From Ruminococcus sp. (GTDB lineage Bacteria > Bacillota_A > Clostridia > Oscillospirales > Ruminococcaceae), in the NCBI GenBank assembly GCA_017418765.1, contig JAFOMV010000081.1, positions 1 to 6,041 of the forward strand: a stretch of 6,041 nt of DNA, given 5' to 3'. Shown in pieces: positions 1 to 3,847 of the stretch. Both the position numbers and the translations under genes were made by a program. The notes under the pieces are model-generated. The model did not search any database and was not told the DNA's origin. It saw only the letters and a list, made by a program, of their open reading frames with translations. The first letter of the stretch is position 1. Every line of letters starts with the position of its first letter.

Positions 1-66
1 CCGAGCGCCCTTGATATCATCCGCCCCTTTTGCCGCCTCAGCGTTCTGCAGCGTCCTGCCAAATGA
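1..66. other. Possible edge of an unidentified neighbouring gene
   Basis: The first 60 or so bases are GC-rich and the composition turns AT-rich abruptly after them, as at the edge of a coding region. Two readings are open. On + , frame 1 runs from the window edge to a TGA at 64-66 and ends in LSVLQRPAK. On - , an open frame enters from about position 77 (a TTG with no ribosome binding site) and reads FGRTLQNAEAAKGADD and on to the window edge, following an in-frame stop. I recognise neither peptide. The - reading looks more protein-like but lacks a good start, so it could be a remnant. From 67 to about 167 I see only AT-rich spacer with a weak 5-bp hairpin (95-99 with 107-111). Confidence 0.2.
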
Positions 67-167
67 AATAAACAAGGACAGTCAAAAAACATAGATGGGG
101 CAATGTCCCATACGGATACCCCTATGAACCACGCAGCTATGCGCCTTTTGCACAATAAAAGCAGCTT

Positions 168-189
168 GATTTGTGCGGTTCGCCTATGA
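168..189 (+). repeat. Degenerate copy of one end of the 807-988 element
   Basis: The stretch beginning TTTGTGCGGT at 170 and ending GCCTATGA at 189 matches the right end of the palindromic element (968-988) at about 18 of 21 positions with one gap. No convincing partner arm lies upstream, so this would be a solitary, decayed end. It abuts and slightly overlaps the carD -35 box. Common origin is inferred; chance similarity over about 20 bases cannot be excluded. Confidence 0.4.
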
Positions 190-215
190 CATCTTGAACT
201 AAAATATGGTATAAT
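186..215 (+). promoter_or_regulatory. Probable sigma-A promoter of carD
   Basis: A -35 box ATGACA (186-191, five of six matches to TTGACA) and a perfect -10 box TATAAT (210-215) are separated by 18 bases. A TG one base upstream of the -10 makes it an extended -10. Transcription would start near 222, giving a leader of about 50 bases before carD. A second TATAAT at 223-228 has no well-spaced -35. Confidence 0.7.
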
Positions 216-236
216 TATTGTGTATAATGTCGAAGC

Positions 237-251
237 ATCCGCTAAGCGGAT
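237..251 (+). promoter_or_regulatory. Leader hairpin upstream of carD
   Basis: ATCCGC (237-242) and GCGGAT (246-251) form a perfect 6-bp stem with a TAA loop in the predicted carD leader, 10 bases before the ribosome binding site. There is no T-run after it, so it is not an intrinsic terminator. It may stabilise the transcript or act as a protein binding site; the sequence does not say which. Confidence 0.45.
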
Positions 252-261
252 ATATTACTAC

Positions 262-268
262 GGAGGTG
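262..268 (+). promoter_or_regulatory. Ribosome binding site that sets the carD start
   Basis: GGAGGTG lies 6 bases before the ATG at 275. This decides the start: an in-frame TTG at 218 would add 19 residues but has no ribosome binding site and lies upstream of the predicted transcription start. Confidence 0.85.
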
Positions 269-274
269 CCTGTT

Positions 275-778
275 ATGTATAATGTAGGAGAAGCAGTGGT
301 CTATTCCTCTTATGGGGTCTGCACGGTATCAGCTATCGAAAACCGTGATTTCGGCGGCGATAGCATAGAGTATTACGTTCTTCGCCCTGTCGGAAACAAG
401 AATAATACTTTCTATGTCCCGACAAAAAATGAGAAGCTGACGAGCCAGATGAGAAAGGTATATTCCCGAAGCGAAGTGGAAAAGCTTATCGGCGATATGC
501 CGGAGGAGGGGCTTATCTGGATAGACAACGATTTCCAGCGCAAGGAGGAGTACCGCAGGATAATCAGCGGCGGTGACCGTTCTGAGCTTATACGCCTGAT
601 AAAGACGCTTTACCTCAAACAGCGAGACTTGCTTGACCAGCACAAGAAGCTTCATTCAGCCGATGAGAGATTCCTCAGCGAAGCGGAGAATATGCTCTAT
701 GATGAGTTCGCATACGCTCTTGATATCTCCCGTGACGAGGTACTTCCATACATAAAAAAGCGTGTTAGTGCGTCATAA
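275..778 (+). CDS. carD: CarD/CdnL-family RNA polymerase-binding transcription regulator
   Basis: This 167-residue protein matches the CarD/CdnL family in length and layout. Members bind the RNA polymerase beta subunit and stabilise open promoter complexes, often at rRNA and growth-related promoters. Residues 1-60 fit the Tudor-like polymerase-interacting domain: it opens YNVGEAVVYSSYGVCTV, followed by an IEYYVLRP strand and a FYVPTKN strand. Residues 80-167 are the helical DNA-binding domain, with a charged KEEYRRIISGGD helix and the late ERFLSEAENMLYDEFAYAL helix typical of the family. In mycobacterial CarD a Trp wedges into the promoter near the -10 element; by my alignment from memory that place holds Phe86, with a Trp four residues earlier (W82). 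The gene has its own promoter and strong ribosome binding site and seems monocistronic, being followed by the non-coding 807-988 element. Family assignment is firm; the regulon is unknown. Confidence 0.92.
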   Translation: MYNVGEAVVYSSYGVCTVSAIENRDFGGDSIEYYVLRPVGNKNNTFYVPTKNEKLTSQMRKVYSRSEVEKLIGDMPEEGLIWIDNDFQRKEEYRRIISGGDRSELIRLIKTLYLKQRDLLDQHKKLHSADERFLSEAENMLYDEFAYALDISRDEVLPYIKKRVSAS

Positions 779-806
779 ATATAATTATCACGGGGCAGGT
801 CTTTCA

Positions 807-988
807 TTATAGGCAATACCGCACAAAGCCCGCCTGAAGGCTTTGTACTGGATATGCTTGCATATTTTCCGTCATCTTGCACAGAAATTCCTTGACATAC
901 GTCAGTATGCCTGCGGAATTTCTATACAATCTGACGAAAAATCTGTCGGCGCATCTCCAGCACAAGCTTTGTGCGGTATTGCCTATAA
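807..988. repeat. 182-bp long imperfect palindrome (MITE-like element or structured RNA)
   Basis: The 349-base gap between carD and rnhA holds no credible gene but has a strikingly self-complementary block. Its outer arms (807-829 and 966-988) are perfect 23-bp inverted repeats. Moving inward, further arms pair in register: 848-857 with 951-960 (9 of 10), 864-874 with 932-942 (10 of 11), 883-891 with 915-923 (9 of 9) and 896-900 with 905-909 around a GTCA loop, for about 56 pairs. The left side carries an extra 18 bases or so (830-847), which can form its own hairpin. A GGTCT stands just outside both ends (798-802 and 989-993), a possible 5-bp target duplication, though four bases separate it from the left arm. 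No transposase is present. It could be a non-autonomous miniature element, a REP-like hairpin or a non-coding RNA; I do not recognise a named family. The short open frame across its right half (843-1061) has no ribosome binding site. Confidence 0.85.
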
Positions 989-1067
989 GGTCTGCTCGTT
1001 TTTCTATAACAGTATCATGGAGTTAGTGAGCACAAACAGAAATAGGGTTTACTGTGGGTAACATATG

Positions 1068-1096
1068 TTGATTTTCACGTTGTTATGCGATAAAAT
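1068..1096 (+). promoter_or_regulatory. Probable sigma-A promoter of the rnhA-nifS-nifU operon
   Basis: TTGATT (1068-1073) and TAAAAT (1091-1096) are spaced by an ideal 17 bases. Transcription would start near 1103, leaving only about 12 bases before the rnhA ribosome binding site. Between the palindromic element and this promoter (989-1067) I see nothing else. Confidence 0.55.
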
Positions 1097-1114
1097 ATAA
1101 ATTGATAAATTTTC

Positions 1115-1122
1115 AGAGGTGA
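1115..1122 (+). promoter_or_regulatory. Ribosome binding site of rnhA, pointing to a non-standard start
   Basis: AGAGGTGA is the only ribosome binding site before rnhA. It lies 5 bases before an in-frame ATC at 1128 and physically contains the in-frame GTG at 1119. No other purine-rich motif lies upstream that could serve the GTG. Confidence 0.6.
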
Positions 1123-1580
1123 GACATATCAAAACAGTTGAAATATTTACTGACGGAGCCTGCAGCGGCAATCCCGGACCGGGCGGTTACGGAGTTGTGC
1201 TTCGTTTTACCGCTAACGGCAAGGTGTACGAAAAGGAACTTTCAGGCGGCGACAGCGCCACTACCAACAATCGTATGGAACTTCTTGGTGTTATTACAGG
1301 GCTTTCCGCCCTCAAGGAGCCATGTAAGGTGACACTGACCACCGACAGCAAATATGTGGTGGACAGCATAACAAAAGGCTGGGTCTACGGCTGGAAGAAG
1401 AAAGGCTGGATAAAATCCGACAAAAAGCCTGCCCTTAACGTTGACCTGTGGGAGATGCTCCTGCCTCTCCTGGAAAAGCATGACGTTACCTTCAACTGGG
1501 TAAAGGGACACGCAGGACACCCTGAGAATGAGCGCTGTGACAGGCTTGCCGTTGAACAGCGTGATAAGTATTCAATATAG
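1119..1580 (+). CDS. rnhA: Ribonuclease HI
   Basis: RNase HI cuts the RNA strand of RNA-DNA hybrids, removing R-loops and primers. The full-length catalytic domain is present (153 residues from the GTG at 1119; E. coli has 155). Counting from that GTG, the acidic metal ligands are D12 (in [15 protein letters not shown]), E54 (in NNRMEL), D76 (in TTDSKYV) and D141, and the catalytic histidine is H131 in [15 protein letters not shown], so it should be active. The basic Trp-rich segment [10 protein letters not shown] (residues 88-97) is the hybrid-binding handle found in E. coli-type enzymes. The start is uncertain: the GTG lies inside the only ribosome binding site, whereas an ATC three codons later (1128) is ideally spaced and would give the family-like start [12 protein letters not shown]. 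The gene is first in the probable operon, 17 bases before nifS. Confidence 0.93.
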   Translation: MRHIKTVEIFTDGACSGNPGPGGYGVVLRFTANGKVYEKELSGGDSATTNNRMELLGVITGLSALKEPCKVTLTTDSKYVVDSITKGWVYGWKKKGWIKSDKKPALNVDLWEMLLPLLEKHDVTFNWVKGHAGHPENERCDRLAVEQRDKYSI

Positions 1581-1597
1581 AATCGGAGGTTTCACAG

Positions 1598-2788
1598 ATG
1601 GAAAAGAGATTTATTTACGCAGACAATGCCGCAACTACTGCTGTATCAGAGGAAGTTCTGAACGCTATGCTTCCGCATTTCCGCACCGCTTACGGCAATG
1701 CTTCAAGTATATACAAGCTGGGACGTGACGCACAGAAGGACGTTGAGACTGCCAGAGAAAAGGTAGCAAAGGCACTGGGCGCTGACCCAAGAGAGATATT
1801 CTTCACAAGCTGCGGCTCTGAGGCTGATAACTGGGCTATCAAGGGTGTTGCTGAGGCTATGGAGAAGCGTGGCAAGAAGCACATCATCACTTCTGTTTTC
1901 GAGCACCATGCAGTTCTTCATACCTGCGAATATCTTGAAAAGAAAGGCTTCGAGGTAACATACATCCCCGTAAGCGATAAGGGACTTATAGACCCTGAGG
2001 ACGTGAGAAAGGCTATCCGTGAGGATACCGCCCTCGTCACTATCATGTACGCAAACAACGAGATAGGCACTATACAGCCTATCGACGAAATAGCTGCTAT
2101 CTGCAACGAGAAGAAGGTCATTTTCCACACTGACGCTGTTCAGGCTGTAGGTCATGTGGAGATAGATGTTCACAAGCAGGGAATAGATATGCTTTCCCTC
2201 TCAGGCCATAAGATACACGCTCAGAAGGGAATAGGCGCTCTCTACATCAGAAAGGGCATAGCTATCCCCAATCTCATTCACGGCGGCGGTCAGGAGAGAA
2301 ACAAAAGGGCGGGCACTGAAAACGTTCCTGCGATAGTAGGTCTTGGCGTTGCTATTGAGGCGGCTACAAAGAATATTGCCGAAAAGGCAGCAATTATAAC
2401 TCCAAGAAGAAACAGGCTTATCGACGGTCTGCTGAAGCTTCCATATACACGTCTTAACGGCGACAGGGACAAGCGCCTTCCCGGAAACCTCAATATCTCA
2501 TTCGAGGGCATAGAGGGCGAATCACTTCTTCTTATGCTTGACCTCAACGGCATCTGCGCTTCATCGGGTTCAGCCTGCACATCAGGTTCACTTGACCCCT
2601 CACACGTTCTTCTTTCCATCGGTCTGAAGCATGAGATAGCACACGGCTCGCTCCGTCTTTCCATCGAGGAGGATGTGACCGATGAGGACGTTGACTACAT
2701 CCTTGAGGTAGTTCCTCAGGTAGTTGACCGCCTGCGTTCAATGTCGCCTGTATGGGAAAAAATGATGAAAGGCGAGAAGTATCAGTAA
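1598..2788 (+). CDS. nifS: Cysteine desulfurase, NifS/IscS type
   Basis: This 396-residue PLP enzyme removes sulfur from L-cysteine, giving alanine and an enzyme-bound persulfide that feeds Fe-S cluster and thio-cofactor synthesis. It begins with the family opening YADNAATT. H104 (in FEHHAV), D179 and Q182 (in TDAVQ) contact the cofactor. K205 in SGHKIHA is the PLP Schiff-base lysine. The mobile persulfide loop [10 protein letters not shown] carries the active cysteine C327; this long loop marks the group I (NifS/IscS) enzymes rather than SufS. Length is normal and nothing is missing. The start has GGAGG (1585-1589) 8 bases upstream. It lies between rnhA and a small gene whose ATG overlaps its stop by one base (TAATG), and nifU follows, so NifS probably donates sulfur directly to NifU. 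NifS or IscS naming is a matter of convention here. Confidence 0.96.
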   Translation: MEKRFIYADNAATTAVSEEVLNAMLPHFRTAYGNASSIYKLGRDAQKDVETAREKVAKALGADPREIFFTSCGSEADNWAIKGVAEAMEKRGKKHIITSVFEHHAVLHTCEYLEKKGFEVTYIPVSDKGLIDPEDVRKAIREDTALVTIMYANNEIGTIQPIDEIAAICNEKKVIFHTDAVQAVGHVEIDVHKQGIDMLSLSGHKIHAQKGIGALYIRKGIAIPNLIHGGGQERNKRAGTENVPAIVGLGVAIEAATKNIAEKAAIITPRRNRLIDGLLKLPYTRLNGDRDKRLPGNLNISFEGIEGESLLLMLDLNGICASSGSACTSGSLDPSHVLLSIGLKHEIAHGSLRLSIEEDVTDEDVDYILEVVPQVVDRLRSMSPVWEKMMKGEKYQ

Positions 2789-3192
2789 TGGGCATACTTG
2801 ACAGGATATTCGGCAAAGAGCCTAAGATAGACAGTATCCTTACCGATGACGAAAGGGAACTGCGTGACTATGAAGAAAATGTCTATATGGCAGAATCAGG
2901 AGTCGCAGCAGGAAATTATGCGGAATTTGTAATTGATGAAGCTTTCTTCATACCACATAAGGGAACGGTTGTGACAGGCACAGTCACAGCAGGAGTATTC
3001 AGCACAGGAAATGATATAGCCATCTATCGTGGAGATTCCCTGATACTGGAGACTTCCATAGAAGCTGTCGAACAGTTCAGAAACGTCTGCCACAAGCTCT
3101 CTGAGGGCGCAAGAGGCGGGATATACCTTAAAGATATTGACAGCACCATGAAAAAGCAGATAAAGCGAAATGATATAATCAAGAAAGTATAA
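2788..3192 (+). CDS. Small protein resembling stand-alone EF-Tu domain II
   Basis: This is a 134-residue protein. Residues about 46-134 read like the beta-barrel domain II of translation GTPases: FVIDEAFFIPHKGTVVTGTV, then a GVFSTGNDIAIY strand pair, IEAVEQFRNVCHKLSEGARG and a closing RNDIIKKV, matching in order the GRGTV.TGRVE, G....GD.V.I, ..VEMF....D.A..GDN.G and RG.V... pattern of EF-Tu. No GTPase domain, P-loop or domain III is present. Residues 1-45 form a short amphipathic start ([10 protein letters not shown]) and an acidic stretch. The chosen ATG overlaps the nifS stop (TAATG), suggesting translational coupling; an upstream in-frame ATG at 2752 inside nifS would add 12 residues and is less likely. 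No cysteine cluster or catalytic motif is visible (the one Cys is C101). Its place between nifS and nifU suggests a link to Fe-S assembly, but its function is unknown. Confidence 0.82.
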   Translation: MGILDRIFGKEPKIDSILTDDERELRDYEENVYMAESGVAAGNYAEFVIDEAFFIPHKGTVVTGTVTAGVFSTGNDIAIYRGDSLILETSIEAVEQFRNVCHKLSEGARGGIYLKDIDSTMKKQIKRNDIIKKV

Positions 3193-3207
3193 AGGAGAAA
3201 GATAATT

Positions 3208-3624
3208 ATGATGTACAGTGAAAAGGTACTTGACCATTTTTCAAATCCACGCAATGTGGGAGAGATAGAGGATGCAGACGGCGTAGGAGAGATAGGCAAT
3301 GCCAAGTGCGGAGATATCATGAAGATGTACCTGAAAATAGACAAGGGTATCATCACGGACGCTAAGTTCAAGACATTCGGCTGCGGTGCGGCTGTGGCTA
3401 CATCTTCTATGGCTACCGAGCTTATCAAGGGCAAGTCCATCGAGGACGCTCTCAAGCTGACAAATCAGGCGGTAGTTGAGGCTCTTGACGGACTTCCTGC
3501 TGTAAAGATACACTGTTCTGTTCTTGCTGAACAGGCTGTAAGATCGGCGCTTTCCGATTACTACACAAGACAGGGCATAGACCCTCTCCCCATAGTAGGC
3601 GAGATAAAAGAGCCTGAGGAATAA
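3208..3624 (+). CDS. nifU: Fe-S cluster assembly scaffold, NifU/IscU N-terminal type
   Basis: This 138-residue scaffold builds a nascent Fe-S cluster from iron and NifS-derived sulfur and passes it to target proteins. It has the single NifU_N/IscU domain, without the C-terminal Nfu domain of full-length NifU. The three cluster cysteines are C34 (in AKCGDIMKMYLKI), C59 (in FGCGAAVATSS) and C103 (in KIHCSVLAEQAV), and D36 beside the first cysteine is the conserved aspartate that tunes cluster release. The start YSEKVLDHFSNPRNVG is typical of the family. The chaperone-recognition motif LPPVK of proteobacterial IscU reads LPAVK (residues 96-100). GGAG (3194-3197) precedes the ATG, which follows the previous stop by 15 bases. 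It ends the operon, just before an intrinsic terminator. Confidence 0.96.
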   Translation: MMYSEKVLDHFSNPRNVGEIEDADGVGEIGNAKCGDIMKMYLKIDKGIITDAKFKTFGCGAAVATSSMATELIKGKSIEDALKLTNQAVVEALDGLPAVKIHCSVLAEQAVRSALSDYYTRQGIDPLPIVGEIKEPEE

Positions 3625-3629
3625 GATAG

Positions 3630-3657
3630 AAAAGGGAACTGTTACAGGTTCCCTTTT
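3630..3657 (+). terminator. Rho-independent terminator after nifU
   Basis: AAAAGGGAAC (3630-3639) and GTTCCCTTTT (3648-3657) form a perfect 10-bp stem with an 8-base loop, starting 5 bases after the nifU stop. The arms end in T on one side and begin with A on the other, so it could also stop transcription from the opposite strand. It closes the rnhA-to-nifU operon. Confidence 0.9.
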
Positions 3658-3744
3658 AGTCTGTCAAAAACAGCGCATATGTGTGAGGTGCGGGATGAAA
3701 GTTACGTGTAATACAGGGAAGTGGTGGGATTTTTTTATAAACAG

Positions 3745-3773
3745 TTGCATATTTCATTTTTTTTTGATATAAT
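3745..3773 (+). promoter_or_regulatory. Promoter of the repeat-protein gene, with a T9 run in its spacer
   Basis: TTGCAT (3745-3750) and a perfect TATAAT (3768-3773) are spaced by exactly 17 bases. The spacer contains nine consecutive T (3757-3765). Transcription would start near 3780, leaving a leader of about 68 bases. Upstream, 3658-3744 shows no gene and no clear signal beyond a run of seven T at 3730-3736. Confidence 0.75.
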
Positions 3774-3775
3774 TT

Positions 3776-3797
3776 AAGGTAATGTCACATTATCCTT
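3776..3797 (+). promoter_or_regulatory. Palindrome at the predicted transcription start (operator or 5' stem-loop)
   Basis: TAATGT-C-ACATTA (3780-3792) is a perfect inverted repeat. It extends outward to AAGG (3776-3779) and CCTT (3794-3797) with one bulged T. It covers the predicted start site of the repeat-protein transcript, where a bound repressor would block initiation. As RNA it would form a hairpin at the 5' end followed by a T-run. Confidence 0.5.
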
Positions 3798-3830
3798 TTT
3801 ATGCACGTATATATCTTATGCACATAAAAA
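3796..3830 (+). repeat. Direct and inverted repeats in the leader of the repeat-protein gene
   Basis: TTATGCAC occurs twice, at 3799-3806 and 3816-3823, 17 bases apart. The same segment is bounded by the inverted pair TTTTTATG (3796-3803) and CATAAAAA (3823-3830). It ends just before the GAGGAG ribosome binding site (3835-3840), so the stem could influence translation. The AT-rich context makes chance occurrence fairly likely. Confidence 0.4.
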
Positions 3831-3847
3831 ATGAGAGGAGAACGCAT

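Noticed and set aside
95..111. Short inverted repeat ATGGG/CCCAT as a terminator for an upstream gene
   Set aside because: Only 5 bp with no T-run on either side; too weak to call.
218..274. Upstream TTG start extending carD by 19 residues
   Set aside because: No ribosome binding site, it precedes the predicted transcription start, and the added residues are not part of the CarD fold; the ATG at 275 has GGAGGTG.
843..1061. Open frame of 72 codons on + between carD and rnhA
   Set aside because: It lies largely inside the palindromic element, has no ribosome binding site, and its peptide has no recognisable motif.
1703..2173. 156-codon open frame on - inside nifS
   Set aside because: Antisense shadow of a strongly conserved enzyme gene; no ribosome binding site or recognisable domain.
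3024..3455. 143-codon open frame on - across the EF-Tu-like gene and nifU
   Set aside because: It crosses two real genes on the other strand and has no start signal or motif.
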